Part shown: positions 1 to 12,351 of the stretch, one piece after another | Layout of the letters: every line of letters begins with the position of its first letter | Position numbering within the stretch: the stretch's first letter is position 1 | Assembly (NCBI GenBank): GCA_022828595.1 | Contig: JAKGHH010000005.1 | Coordinates: forward strand, 24,998,193 to 25,062,192 | Reading direction: 5' to 3' | DNA from: Nelumbo lutea | Taxonomy: Eukaryota; Streptophyta; Magnoliopsida; Proteales; Nelumbonaceae | DNA: 64,000 nt | Notes under the pieces: model-generated | The model's input: only the letters and a program-made list of their open reading frames with translations | The model's database searches: none | What the model was told of the DNA's origin: nothing | Position numbers and translations under genes: made by a program

Positions 1-262
1 AGGAATTTGATTTTTTTTCCAGAAATTTAAATGGGATACAGACTCACTTTTTCTTGGCAAAGAAAACCTTCTGATTCTCTTGCCTTGGACGAAAGCCGAA
101 ACTGTGACTAGAACTTGCAATTATGAGAAGCAAACAACACCCAACCTTGTGTCAATGAAAATTTACTCATGCTCAATCAATGATTAGAACATAAACAGCT
201 GAAACAATGTTTTTACTTGTAGAATTTACAGAAGCCCTTTGAATCATGGGAATTTCACGGGT

Positions 263-1065
263 TGATGTAGCACGAAGTTGTAACAATTTCGGTGCTTCGG
301 CAATTCAAGAGTTGGGGTATTTCTTCTTTCTTCCTTGATCTTAGTGCAGCGCATTCCCTTTCCTTTATCAAAAACAACGGAAGCGGTCGAAGACAAACGG
401 AAGCAGTGGTTGAAAGGGGGGAGCCAAATGGGAGCTTCCTCTTGTTTTCTCCTCTATTTATAGAGGCTCACCAATTGAAGATGAGTTGGTTTGAAATATT
501 TGAATTGATTTGAATGGTTTCAATTCAATTCATCACCATTTAATGTTAATTGAAATGGGGGCACTAAATTGACATATCGGTGATCATTTTGTCAACCTAA
601 TTAAGGTAATTAAGTCATTTAATTGAAGTTAATTTCAATCGCTAACTGTATTTGGAACAAAGTGCCACTTGGCACAGGGTTGGGCCTACACATGAAAGGA
701 AATCCAATTGATTAATTGTAACATTCCTTCTTAACTTAGATTAAATTGGATGCCATTGAGATCTGATAATTCAATTTAAATGCTCTTCTCTATATTGAAA
801 TTGAAATTGAATCAATCTCCCTTAATTATGGGGCCATGTTCAACTAATTGGGAAATCATTTATGAAGAGGCCACTTATTAGCTAGGTGTAATAACACCTC
901 ATGGGTAACGTGGTCGGTCAAGATCCAACCAGAATTTCTTTCCCCCTCTTTTTGTTTATTATTTATTTTCTTGAATTCATGTTGGGCTCAATGGGATGGA
1001 AGGTTTTAGTGGGACCCAATGTATGGGCCCTCAATCGTATTAGCCCAAGGTGTTGGAGCCCAACA
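263..1065 (-). repeat. Probable decayed LTR (copia- or gypsy-like), minus strand
   Basis: Read on the minus strand, this stretch starts TGTTGGGCTCC and ends GCTACATCA, so it has the TG...CA ends of an LTR. A TATA-like TATAAATA lies near 454-462 inside an inverted CCTCTA/TAGAGG, followed by a GA-rich leader, which is the usual promoter and R-U5 layout. I see no matching target duplication on the two sides and no second copy in the window. It may be a solo LTR, a truncated element or another promoter-bearing repeat. No convincing coding sequence is present. Confidence 0.35.
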
Positions 1066-1994
1066 CCTTATTTTTTTGCCAAATTTTACCTTATTTTCTT
1101 TAATTGTAGTTCAAATAAAGTAAAATAAGATGTGAAGCAGAATAAAGTAAATCGCAAAACAAAATGAAATCAAAATATGCATTATTTTCATTTGCACTTC
1201 CATGCATTTTTATACTAATGCAAACAATTTTGTGTTGCAACCAAAATCAGCCTAAAGCTCAACTTGAAAAGAGTACAGATACAAATATACATGTAGAGTA
1301 CAAAATCTTGTATTTTGCATTATTTTGTATATATTTACACAACATAATTGTATGTGTACTCTTTCCAAACTGAGCCAAAGTAGTTAGTAGTACTAGTAAG
1401 TAATTTCTTTTTTTGGTGTTTCTCGTCTTTGCTCTGTTGTTTTCTTGCTTGTGGAGTGAAATTCTGTTAACCAAAGAAAAAAAATGAAGATATTTTCATT
1501 TAACAAAGAAAAAAAGAAACAAAAGTTTAGGTAGAAGCCTACCTAATGGCTGGTAGTGGTTGCCATCAAACAACAATTCACATCACGCATTCACATTACA
1601 TGTCATTAGCATCATCGACGAGCCTCTATATCGTTCATAAATTGTGAGATTGTGAGCCATGAGAGAGATTTTCCTTACTCTAACTGTGCAGCTTTCTTTC
1701 TAGTTCTGGTCTACAGTGAGTATGGATTTTGATGCTACTCAATCTGAGGTGGTGTACGAACTGAGGAGAGCATCCAGGTAGTCCTTGTTGACAGGGCGAG
1801 GCTGAGCTACAAGGATGAGGCTGCACTTCAAGACCTATGATCAAGAAAGAAATCAAAGGCCCGAGGAGTTATCCCTGGGTAAGTACTCTGACACTCAAGT
1901 TAGTAAGAAGTGGTGGGTGGTCGGGCCGAGCTAAGTAGCAGTACTGGTCTCAGAAGTGGATCCCTTACCTCGAGCATGGAGTGCCTTTTTATAG
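1066..1994. other. Unassigned intergenic sequence
   Basis: I see no gene here. The first 450 bases are AT-rich. The part from about 1740 to 1990 is GC-richer and resembles a fragment of some other LTR-type repeat, but I cannot classify it. The last bases, TATAG at 1990-1994, abut the 5' LTR of the next element and may be its target site. The matching right-hand copy is lost in the assembly gap. Confidence 0.4.
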
Positions 1995-3592
1995 TGATGA
2001 ACATACAATTTATCTATATTTTATGAGGTTTTTGCATGAAATTTTATGCTGGTTTAATTAGATTTTGCCCTATTTTAGCTTGATTGCAAGAAAGATTTCA
2101 GGGGAGCCAAATCAACAAAAAGAAGGCAAAAGCAAGAAAAGAAAGCCCAAAATTTATCAAGTTCAGCCCGGCCCAGCCCTGAGAGCAAGGGATTTTCATT
2201 CGGCCCAAGTAGTGCAAGCTAACTCTTTGGAAAATCCAAGAGAAGAAGCCTAGCAAGAAGGAAATTTCGGCCCAGCCCATTTTTAGCCCAAATAACAGCC
2301 TAGAGTGTAGCCCACATGAAATCAAAAGCAAGCTAAGTTGTAGCCCAAATAGCAGCCCAAAGGGAGCTAGGGGCGGCAACTCCTAGAAGTTTCTTGAAGA
2401 GAAGGAGGGTGCACTCTAGAAGGTTCATGAGGGGTGTAATATACCCAATTCTAGAGACTTCAAGAAAGGGCAAGAGCCCCCTTGAAAAACTATATAAGGA
2501 GGCCTCTAGGAGGGGGGAGAGGTGTTCAATTGCTTGTGAGGAAGGCTCTCCCACTCTTAGAGGTTCGGACACCTTGAGAGAAGAGAAGAGAAGAAGGCTA
2601 GGCGCAAGGAAGAAGAAGAAGAAGGGCTGAAGGAAGTTCAAGACAAGCAAGTTAGAAGAAGAAGGTGAGTTCGAATTGAGGGTTTGTGATTCAAAGATCT
2701 TTTGTAATAAATCATTTGTAGTTTCATTCTCTTTTGATTTGAATTCAGTTTCTTTGTTATATGTTCTTTCTTCTTTCTCCTTTATTTCCATTCTTCCTTG
2801 ATGTATTTCAGCTTGTAAAATTTCAATTCAGCAATCTAATTCTTTTTTATTCATTCAAATGGTCATGAATTGTACTTGAAGTTTCTTGAATAAGGGTGTT
2901 ATTGTAGATTAATTCGGCCAACTAACCTTCAAAACTCATATCTGAATTCTCAGATCTGAGATTGCAAGTTCTGAATTGCTTGAAAGAGAATTCAGATCTG
3001 CAATTTTCAGATTGGCCGAATGGATCTACAGCTTGGAATTCCTAGAATGCTTGAAAGAGACTCTAGGAATTCAGATCTACTATTCAAGAACTGAATTGAG
3101 TGCAAGGTTAGAGATAACTTGTACAACTCAGTTGGTGATCAATTCAGATTTGACTTGATGCCTTAGAAGTGTTTGAAGAAATGCATGCATGGGGATTAGA
3201 TTCTTGCTAGAGATAGAAGAACGTCACTCATGCATAGGATGAACATGCGCTTGAGAGAGGTTGTTCATGACCTTGGGGTTTCACCAAACCAAGGCTCAAT
3301 CATGATTTATTCGAATGATCCAAATTGATAGATTGCTGAATTCTGAGATTGACATTTACTGCTTACTCTTCTAACCTGATTTGAAGGCAATTGGGCCAAT
3401 GATTTAGATAGATTTTAATTTAGGATTTTTTTAGCTTTCATTAAAGTTTGATTTATTTGTGGATCAGATAAGAAGTGCTCAATTTAGTATTGGTAATTGT
3501 TTCCTAAATTCTCATGGGAACGATAATTCACTCACTACTTTATTACTTGAATGGCTAGTGCATTTGCTACTGTCACAATGAGCCACACATCA
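1995..3592 (+). repeat. 5' LTR of the Athila-type element
   Basis: It starts TGATGAAC and ends CACATCA, about 1.6 kb. The first 600 bases match 12352-12978 closely, including the AAGAAGGCAAAAGCAAG block and the CTATATAAGGAGGCCTCTAGG block near 2489. The latter holds the likely TATA box (TATATAA). The body also resembles the LTRs of the second Athila-like element at 26964-33384 (for example AACATGCGCTTGA and TTGGGGTTTCACCAAACCAAGG), so the two are related families. Confidence 0.88.
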
Positions 3593-3598
3593 AGTTTT

Positions 3599-3617
3599 TG
3601 GCGCCGTTGCCGGGGAT
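3599..3617 (+). other. Primer binding site, tRNA-Asp
   Basis: TGGCGCCGTTGCCGGGGAT lies six bases after the LTR end. It is the exact complement of the 3' end of plant tRNA-Asp including the CCA tail, which is the primer known for Athila elements. It fixes the 5' LTR boundary and the plus orientation. Confidence 0.88.
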
Positions 3618-5695
3618 TTATGGAAACAATATTAAGAAACATTGAGCATTCTTAATCTGATCTCATTCAGCATTGCATTCATAGTTGGGTTAATTTGCTA
3701 ACTTTTTCATTTCAGCTTGGACTGCAACTGCTGTACTACTGTAATTGTGTTTTAGTAGATTACTTTCTTTCAGTTTAATTTTAATAAAGGGAGACCTGTT
3801 TTCCTTTCTATCTTGAAGTTATTGTCTTCTAAAAGAAAAAAAAAATTGAAAACATGAGTGTTGCAGATCTGAGTTGCATTCGGCACTCAGATCTGCTATA
3901 GCAGAACTGCAATACTCAGCAAAAAAAAAAAAAAAAACTGTTCTCATCCCTTTATTATTCTTTTCTTTCATTACAAAAAGAAAAAAAATATATATTTAGA
4001 TAGTGAAAAAAAAAAAGAGAGAGAGAGAGAACCATATAACCGAAAGAATGGAAACCAAGGATTCGGATCAGAACTCAGATCTGAGTTCAGATCTGAGTTC
4101 TACTGTAGCAGATTTGCAACAGTTCAGATCTGAGTTCCCTTGAACTCAGACCTGAACTGATATAAATTCAAAGAGTAATTGGGGGTTATCTTCACCCCAA
4201 TACACCCTATAACAAATTTGCTATATCTACAAAACAATTGGATAGCATTGGGTAAAGAAATTCAGATCTGAAATCACCCAGATCTGAACTGGGACTATGA
4301 ACAGAGCAGGATAGAGGGCAGACTTTGCAATGTTAGATAACTTGTACTATGATTTTTTTTAGCTGATTTGGTTGAGAAAAAGTGTGTTAATTTTGAGGAA
4401 AAGAATAGCATGAGAGCTTTCAGATCTGAACTTCAAATCTGACTTTCAGATCTGAAACTCAAATCTGAATTTCAGATCTGAAACTCAAATCTGCTAGATT
4501 AAGATCTGAGTTCAGCTAATTGCAGGTCTGCATTCTGCTAGGTTCATATACTGAGTTCATCTGAACTCAGACCTGAACCTACTCAATTATGACTGATATT
4601 TTGATACATCAGACTTGTCTCATGGCTGAAAATGTAGCAAAGAATGAAAGAAATTTGATGTGAACTCAGACTTGGGGTCAGATTTGAGTTCAGTTGGTTG
4701 CAAATCTGCTAGGTTCAGATCTGAGTTCATCTGAACTCAGACCTGAACCTACTCAATTCTGATGAGAATTTGGCACCCCATTCACAATGTGAGATATCAG
4801 ATTAGCTTCAGGGAACAAAGGGTAGCAAGGATTGAAAAATATTTGAAAGAATGATATGTAGCCTTCAGATCTGAACCTCAGATTTGAGCTCAGATTTGAG
4901 CTCAGCTAGTTGCAGATCTGAATGAATGTGGGTTCAGGTTTGAGTTCATCTGAACACAAACCTGAACCCACTCTATTCTGATGTGAATTCGGTAGTAACA
5001 GCACCATTTGATGCATCAGACTTGCCTCATTGATGAAATATAAGCCATGAATGGTAAAATCAGATCTGAATTACATGAGAATCTGAGGCAGTATGAGTAC
5101 ATGATCTCAAATTTCTTTGAAATTGATGTTTTGTTATCTTTTAAATCTTTTGCACCCGATCTGAATTGATGTTTGGATTAGATCTCTTGCAGCAGTTAAC
5201 AATACCAAGCATTGCAGATCTGATTTTTCAGGTCTTAGCAAGTGTTTGATATGCATAAGCTATACAGGTTTGGGCTTCAAATATAGAGCTTAAAATCCTT
5301 AAACCAAGCCTAACTCTGATATCAGCCCTAACGCATCACAGATTTGGTAGATGTATATTGCAGTGTATACCAATGAGTGTGTATGAGATATACAGCTCAG
5401 ATCTGAATTATTATTTGTTAATTTCTCTAGACTAACAATGCCAAAGACTTGTAGATCTGAACTCAACTAATTTGGGTCTGAATTCAGATGTTGCAATCGA
5501 TGGATGTAGATAAAGGAACCTTGAATAAGATGATTGGTTTAAATCTGCTTTTAGTATAATCGGCTTCATTTATTCATGATAGGATGTAGGTTTTTGTATT
5601 CCAATAATTCACTTTACATTTTCAGTGTGATAGGATTAGTTATTTATTTTCTTTTGTGAATATTGGCCTTTTTATTGCTTTGACCTTAACAGTTT
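3618..5695 (+). repeat. Untranslated leader rich in CAGATCTGA motifs
   Basis: This two-kilobase leader between primer site and gag has no open frame. It is studded with AGATCTGA/TCAGATCT words and near copies (AAATCTGA, AGACCTGA), often in pairs such as the one at about 4077-4100. I count at least seventeen AGATCTG words between 3880 and 5460. Homopolymer A runs and a GA repeat lie at 3838-4030. The same word is common in the internal region of the second Athila-like element (30039-31560). Confidence 0.7.
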
Positions 5696-6990
5696 ATGAC
5701 AAGCAGACCTGAACTGGAAGAGATCCTTTACGACCCGAAGATTGAACGGACTCTCCGTGTCCGATTAAAGAGCTGCTAGGCAAGTCAGACAAGAAGCACA
5801 AGAAGCTCAAGAAGCTCAAGAAATGGCTGAGCAGAGGACTATGATGGACTATGCCAAACCCACTCTCACTGGAGCTGCCTCTAGCATTATCAGGCCCAAT
5901 ATTGCTGCTAACAACTTTGAGATCAAACCTGCCATCATACAAATGATTCAAAACACGGTGCAATTCTGTGGATTGGCCCACGAAGATCCCAATGCACACA
6001 TTTCTAACTTTTTAGAAATTTGTGAATCCTTCAAACACAATGGGGTAAGTGATGACGCCATTAGGTTGAGGTTATTCCCATTTTCTTTGAAGGATAAAGC
6101 CAAAGCATGGCTGAATTCATTACCGGCAGGATCAATAAGCTACATGGGACGAAATGGCCAGCCGTTTTCTCTCTAAATATTTTCCCCCTTTTAAAACTGC
6201 TAAAATGAGGAATGACATCACTACTTTTTTCCAGCAAGAGGGGGAATCTTTATATGAGTCATGGGAACGATACAAGGAGCTGTTAAGGAGAGTTCCTCAC
6301 CATGCCTCCCCATTTGGCTGCAAGTGCAAACTTTCTATAATGGTCTTACTGACTCAAATAAGACCATATTAGATGCTGCAGCCGGAGGATCCGTAATTAA
6401 TAAAACTCCTGAGGTTGCCCATGCACTTAATTGAGGAAATGGCAGCCAACAACTATCAATGGCATTCGGAAAGAACTCAAACAGGAAGCAGCAAGGCTTG
6501 CATAATGTTGACACTTATACAGCACTATCTGCACAAATAGGAGCACTCAGTAAGAAAATAGATGAAATGCAGATAGCTGCCATGCATGTGCAGCCTCTTA
6601 ATTGTGAATTGTGTGGGGGAGGCCACATCAGTACAGACTGCCAAGTTGGCAATCAGTTCAGACCATCTACTGAACAAGTTGACTATGTCAGCAATTCATC
6701 AAGACAACAGGGTTACCAGAGTCACCATACTTTTCATCCAGGATGGAGGGACATTCAAACCAGTCCTGGCCAAATCAGCATACTTCCAAGCCGTTCCACC
6801 AAACTTATCACCAGCCTGAACCAAAATCCAATTTGGAAGAACTGATGACAAAATTTATAGCAGGTGCAGAAACTAGGTTCCAGAACCAGGAAGCCTCAAT
6901 CAAAAACCTGGAAAACCAAGTGGGGCAATTGGCACAATTAATCTCTTCCAAACTACCGGGAAACTCTTCCAAGCAACACTGAAGTGAATC
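5696..6990 (+). pseudogene. gag: gag, Athila-type, frameshifted
   Basis: This is the capsid/nucleocapsid region of the element. An ATG at 5696 opens a frame coding PELEEILYDPKIERTLRVRL, typical of Athila Gag N-termini. It shifts before 5823, where the capsid domain (retrotrans_gag family) continues with HISNFLEICESFKHNGV and KDKAKAWLNSLP. Another shift near 6154 gives SRFLSKYFPP and ESLYESWERYKELL. A zinc knuckle around 6602-6640 reads CELCGGGHISTDC, with three instead of four residues between the second Cys and the His. A coiled tail with QNQEASIKNLENQVGQLAQ follows at 6870-6950. At least three frame changes make it non-functional. Confidence 0.85.
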
Positions 6991-7249
6991 CATGAGAGCA
7001 GGTGCAAGCTATTACCTTAAGGAGTGGAAAAGAGTTGCCTGAGGTAGAAAAGAAGAATTGGGCTGAACCCAAGGCAGAAACAAGCCTTGGGACCAGACAA
7101 CAGAAGACGGAATGACCAGAAGCACAACAAGGGATGCACCAACAACCACAAGTTCCATTCCCTAACAGGCTGAAGCAACAAAAATTGGAGAAGGAATTTG
7201 GTAAGTTTCTTGAAATATTTAAAAGTTACATATTAATATTCCTTTTGCT

Positions 7250-7900
7250 GATGCTTTAGCCCAGATGCCACACTATGCAAGGTTTTTGAAGGAATTATTG
7301 GCAAACAAAAGGAAACTGGGAGATGTGGCTACAGTTGCATTAAATGAGGAATGTTCTGCTATCCTTCTGAACAAGCTGCTCAGAAACTCAAAGATCCAGG
7401 GAGTTTCACTATTCCTTGTACCATGGCAGTTTAAAAATTGAAAAGCTTTATGTGACCTGGAGCTAGCATCAATTTAATGCCATATTCTATCTTCAAGAAA
7501 TTGGGGTTGAATGAACCCCAACCCACTAGAGTGGCATTACAATTGGTTGATAGATCCATTAGACATCCTGGGGATCATAGAAGATGTGTTAGTTAAAGTT
7601 GACAAATTCATTTTTCCAGTTGATTTCATTGTGTTAGACATGCAAGAAGATGTAGAGGTCCCGCTTATCCTAGGGAGACCTTTCCTGGCTACTGGGAAGC
7701 AATGATTGATGTCCAACAAGGACAACTCAGCCTTAGGATACAAGATGAGGAGATAATTTTTAAAATGTCTAATGCTATGAAACATGCACCCTCTAGTGAT
7801 GATTCTTGTTTTATGATTGATGCCATTGAATTGACAATTGATGAATGCTTCCAGGTAAGTAGAATAACTGATCCTCTTGAACTCTGCCTCCAGTAGGGAG
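7250..7900 (+). pseudogene. Retroviral-type aspartic protease region, frameshifted
   Basis: This is the segment between Gag and RT that in Ty3/gypsy elements cuts the polyprotein. The codons around 7451-7483 spell the catalytic-site region (CDLGAS, INLMP) only in two different frames, so one base is missing at the active site. The frame from 7511 continues with [26 protein letters not shown], the conserved C-terminal half of the protease. A short linker follows before the RT frame at 7936. The active-site break and stops show that it is dead. Confidence 0.78.
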
Positions 7901-7935
7901 AACTTGAAGAAGGAGAGAATGAAAATATAAACCTC

Positions 7936-9560
7936 ATGATAGCATACCTGAACGATAAGCCTCAATTCAAGGGAAAGGGGTTTCTTAAATTAGAGAACTT
8001 AGGCAAATTGCCTGGACCATCAGGTAAGCCATCACTCCAAGAACCCCCCACCCTTGAACTGAAGCAATTACCATCCCATTTAGAGTATGCTTTCCTTGAG
8101 GAACCATCAGATCTCCCCGTGATAATTTCCACAGCGCTGAATCCCTTACAAAGAGAAAAATTATTAAGAGTGCTCCGGGAACACAAAAATGTTATAGCTT
8201 GGAAGGTAGAAGATATCAAAGGCATTAATCCATCAATCTGTACTCATAGATTTTTGATGGAAGAGGACAGCAAGCCTTCCGTTCAGACCCAAAGGCGCCT
8301 GAACTCCAACATGAAAGAAGTGGTAAAGGCTGAAATAATTAAGCTGCTAGATGTCGGGATCATTTATCCTATTTCTGATAGTTCTTGGGTAAGCCCTGTG
8401 CAAGTTGTGCCTAAAATAGGGGGTATGACTGTTGTTCCAAATGAGAAAAATGAACTCATCCCTACGAGAACCATCACGGGATGGTATGTGTGTATTGACT
8501 ATAGAAAATTAAATGAAGCCACCCGAAAGGACCATTTCCCTCTCCCATTTATGGACCAAATGTTAGAGAGGCTAGATGGGCATGAGTACTATTGTTTCTT
8601 GGATGGATATTCAAGGTACAACCAGATACCAATTGCACTAGAAGACTAAGAAAAGACAACTTTTACTTGCCCATATGGTACATTTGCATACCGAAGGATG
8701 CCCTTTGGGTTATGCAATGCCCCAACAACCTTTCAGCGATGTATGATGTTTATATTTTCTGATATGGTTGAAAATTTTATTGAGCTCTTTATGGATGATT
8801 TTTCAGTTTTTGGCTCTTCGTTTGATGCATGTTTGAATAATCTGGAATTAGAGTGCTTACTAGATGTAAAGAAACACATCTTGTGTTGAATTGGGAGAAA
8901 TTTCATTTTATGGTGCAAAAAGGCATAGTGCTTGGACACAAGATCTCTCAAAGAAGTATAGAAGTCGACAAGGCCAAGGTGGAGGCAATTGAAAAATTGC
9001 CAACCCCAACATCTATTTGTTCTTTGAGAAGTTTCTTAGGCATGTTGGATTCTATAGGAGGTTTATTAAGGATTTCTCAAAAATTTGCAAGCCATTATCT
9101 ACCTTGCTGCAGAAAGAAGTGCCTTTTGAATTTTCAACTGAATGCCTTCATGCTTTCAACATCTTGAAAGACAAATTGATCCATGCACCTACATGGTAGC
9201 ACCAGATTGACCCTCCCATTTGAATTAATGTGTGATGCGAGTGATTTTGCTATAGGAGCTGTTTTAGGACAAAGAATGAACAAACCATTTTCATCCAATT
9301 TACCTATTGCTAGCAGGAACCTTGACTGGACCCCAACTCAATTACACCACCACAGAAAAGTAGCTGCTAGCAGTAATATTTGCACTTGATAAGGTTTTCG
9401 TTTCATACTCCCTGATATTTATTCCAAGATTGTTGTCTACACAACATCACTCGGCATTAAGGCATTTGACTGATTACCAAGCAAAACTCAAAACCGATGA
9501 CTGATCAGGTGGATCCTTTTATTGCAAGAGTTTGACATTGAGATTTAGAGACATGAAAGG
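7936..9560 (+). pseudogene. pol: Reverse transcriptase and RNase H, Athila-type, broken
   Basis: This region codes for the polymerase that would copy the element RNA. The frame 7936-8649 carries the N-terminal linker and RT blocks (KLLDVGIIYPISDSSWVSPVQVVPKIGG, CIDYRKLNEATRKDHFPLPFMDQML). It stops at a TAA (8647-8649) where the family has a sense codon. The same frame resumes with TFAYRRMPFGLCNAPTTFQRCM. The catalytic box reads FMDD at 8788-8799, the usual Athila form of YVDD. Later frames hold FRRFIKDFSKI-like thumb sequence and, from about 9205, RNase H (LMCDASDFAIGAVLGQR). Two or more frameshifts lie between 8870 and 9400. Confidence 0.88.
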
Positions 9561-9569
9561 GTTGCTGCA

Positions 9570-11040
9570 AACCTGGCTGCTGGACCATTTCTCCCGGTTG
9601 GACACTGGTAAGCTCAAAAGAGGAGATAACCAGCAACATTTCGAGAAGAAATTTCCGGCAAATGAGCAGTTGTACTCCAACTACAATTAAATTACTCATC
9701 ATCCTTGGTATGCTGATTTTGCTAATTATCTAGAACTGCACAAGTTCACTTCCTCCTAACCTTTTCATATCAACAGAAAAAGAAATATTCTTTCCTGATT
9801 GTAAAAATACTATCTGTGGAGGAACCCTTTTCTGTATTTAAAATTGTGTGTAGATCAGATCATAACGGAGATGCTGTCCCCGAGGAGGAGATGGAGTCCG
9901 GGTTTACTCCATTATTTTGCCATGATAAAGAAGCAGGAGGTCATTTTTGGAAGCTAGTTCGGCACTGCAGCCAAGGTTTTGCAATCAGGTTTATATTGGC
10001 CCACACTTTTCAAAGATTGCCCATAAGGTATGTAGTCCACATGTGACAAATGCCAAATAGATCGCCGGAAACATTTCCCGACGGAATGGAAACATGCCCC
10101 TTTCACATATAATATTTAATCTGTGAAATCTTTGATGGTTTGGGGTATAGGATCTTCTATGGGACCATTTCCCGAATATCTTTTGGGAATAAGTACATCC
10201 TCGTTTGCAGTATCTTGACTATGTATCCAAATGGGTAGAAGCCATTGGCTTTTACCCACAAATGACTCAAGAAGGGTGGTTACACTTCCTAAGGAAGCTA
10301 TTCTCCCGATTTGGCAACTCACGCAGAGCCTATAATTAGTGACTAGGGAACTCACTTATGCAATAGCCAATTTGAGGAGCAGTTGTAATGCAGAAATATG
10401 GAATTACACATAAATTAGCTACCCCCTTATCACCTCTCAAGAACCAGTGGCCAAGTGGAGAAGGGAAATTGGCTAACAGGGAACTCAAAAGAATTCTGGA
10501 AAAGGACCGTTAGCATCTGCCAGAAAAGAATTGGTCCATTCAAAATTAATGATGCATTATGGGCATACAGAACATGCAGTTAAGACACTCATTGGCATGT
10601 CCCCCCTACAGATTGGTCTTTTGGTTAAAGGCCATGCCATTTACCAGTTGAATCTAGAACACAAGGCCTATTGGGCTCTCTAAATTCTTAATATTTTTGA
10701 CATTTCAGGCCCACAGGGGCTAAAAAGGCTTCGGAGTTGCAATTGAATGAATTGGATGAAATCTCAGGACTTACCACCCTGATGACGAATGCCAACGTTT
10801 ATAAAGAAAAGAATAAAAAACTGGCATGATAAAGAATCTTGCTGAGACGGGACTTTTATGTAGCGCCAACAGGTATTGTTATATAATTCCCATCTTCGCT
10901 TGTTTCCAGGTAATCTGAGATCTCAGGTGGTCTGGACCCTTTTACCATTTCACAGGTTTTTCCCCATGGGGCTATAGAACTTCAACCACCTGGTTCAGGG
11001 CACGTTTAAAGTAAATGTGTCACGGCCTGAAACCATATTC
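9570..11040 (+). pseudogene. Integrase, Athila-type, heavily decayed
   Basis: This is the enzyme that would join the DNA copy to the genome. Pieces can be read in changing frames: the zinc-binding N-domain (QSG-YWPTLFKD near 9985 and a Cys pair near 10040), the core around 10130-10340 (MGPFP, YVSKWVEAI, NDSRRVV), and a C-terminal part from about 10735 (LNELDEISGLTTLM, YKEKNKKL, FPHGAIELQPPGSG). Many stops separate them. The layout after RNase H is that of Ty3/gypsy. I see no env-like frame that I could name downstream. Confidence 0.75.
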
Positions 11041-12351
11041 TAATGGGCTTACTGTACCCCCTCCATCCACTGTTCTAATCTTCATTAACCCAATAATCTT
11101 TTCTGCTTTGCCGAAAACAAGTTAAGAACTTTGCTTTTTGTCATTTATCTTTTTAGAATATTAGTTATTAATATAAAGATCTTTTTCTCAAAATTCCAAT
11201 TCTTAATGGACTCAGAACTTCATCATTTTCTTTTCTTCAGTTTGCTCTAGCAAGTGTGATCCCCTAACACCTGACGAACATGCGCGACTAAATGTTCATC
11301 TTAAGTGTGTGGGCGTGAGCCCGAGGCTAGAAATGGGGATGAAAACCATACACCTTACATTCACTCTGCAACACACACATGCAAGCAATGACATAACCAA
11401 AAAAAGACTGGAACCCCTCAAGTTCATTACTACTTATTTGATGATTTTTTTTATAAGAAAGAATATCAATCGATTTGAGGGAGACTGATGTAACTAGTTA
11501 ATTTTTCATTCTTGTGAATGACCCAATTTGATATATGACATGTGAAAAGGGGAGCTGAATATAGCCTTTTCAGACAATGACTAGCCCTAATCTTCCTTCA
11601 CTGTATGGAAGCACATTGATTTCATTCTTAATGCTCCAAGAAAGCTATTGTAACTCTGAAGTTATGTTTCATTTGAGCGTTCAATACTTGCAAAGAAGGA
11701 CAAAAGCCCAAATTGACTCCGCTATTTTGCAGCTGAATACGTATAAAATAGCACACTCAGAACACGGAGACCTATTTACCTACCTCAAGAAAGTGACCAG
11801 TTTGAGATGGAGCATAAGATGCACTCACCCTCAAAAAAAAAACAATAGGAAAAAGAAAAGTATAAAAGAGAGAAAAGTGTGTGAGATGGAGCATAAAATG
11901 CAACTCACACCGGAAAAAAAAAAAAAAAAAAAGGGTGAGATGGAGATTAAGATGCACATCACCCTTCAGAAATAAGTAATTTAGGTGACAACCGAGGTTC
12001 AAAAGGGCACTCTCAATGTTGAACTCTCATTGAGATTTAGTTACAGATGTGAAACTTAGCTGAAATTTGATTATCAACCTTGACAATTTAAGGAGCTGAT
12101 TTATATATGAATTAGGAGTGAAGGCTAGACTATGATGAAATTCATATTCTCCTTTCCTTGGATCTGATAAATATCTAACATGGTAATTTACAAGAATAAG
12201 AGATTAGCTATACAACAGTTCCCCGACTACTCAATGCATTTCTATCTTAAAAAGTTCATAGGTAAATGGTGAGAACAGAAGGGGGGAATATTAAGTTTAT
12301 GGCTGATGTCTTTGCTTGAGAACAAGGCATAAGCTGAAGTGTAGGGGTATT
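11041..12351 (+). other. Non-coding 3' internal region of the Athila-type element
   Basis: The stretch between integrase and 3' LTR has no recognisable gene. Autonomous Athila elements carry an env-like ORF here, and none can be read. It ends with AAGTGTAGGGGTATT just before TGATGAAC, which is the purine-rich second-strand primer of the element and marks the start of the 3' LTR. Confidence 0.6.
11805..11972 (+). repeat. Three copies of a GAGATGGAGCATAAGATGCA motif with A-runs
   Basis: Near copies of GAGATGGAGCATAAGATGCA begin at about 11806, 11882 and 11938. The second and third have small changes. Each is followed by CTCACCC-like sequence and, after the first two, by a long A run. It looks like local duplication in the dead 3' part of the element. 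Confidence 0.7.
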
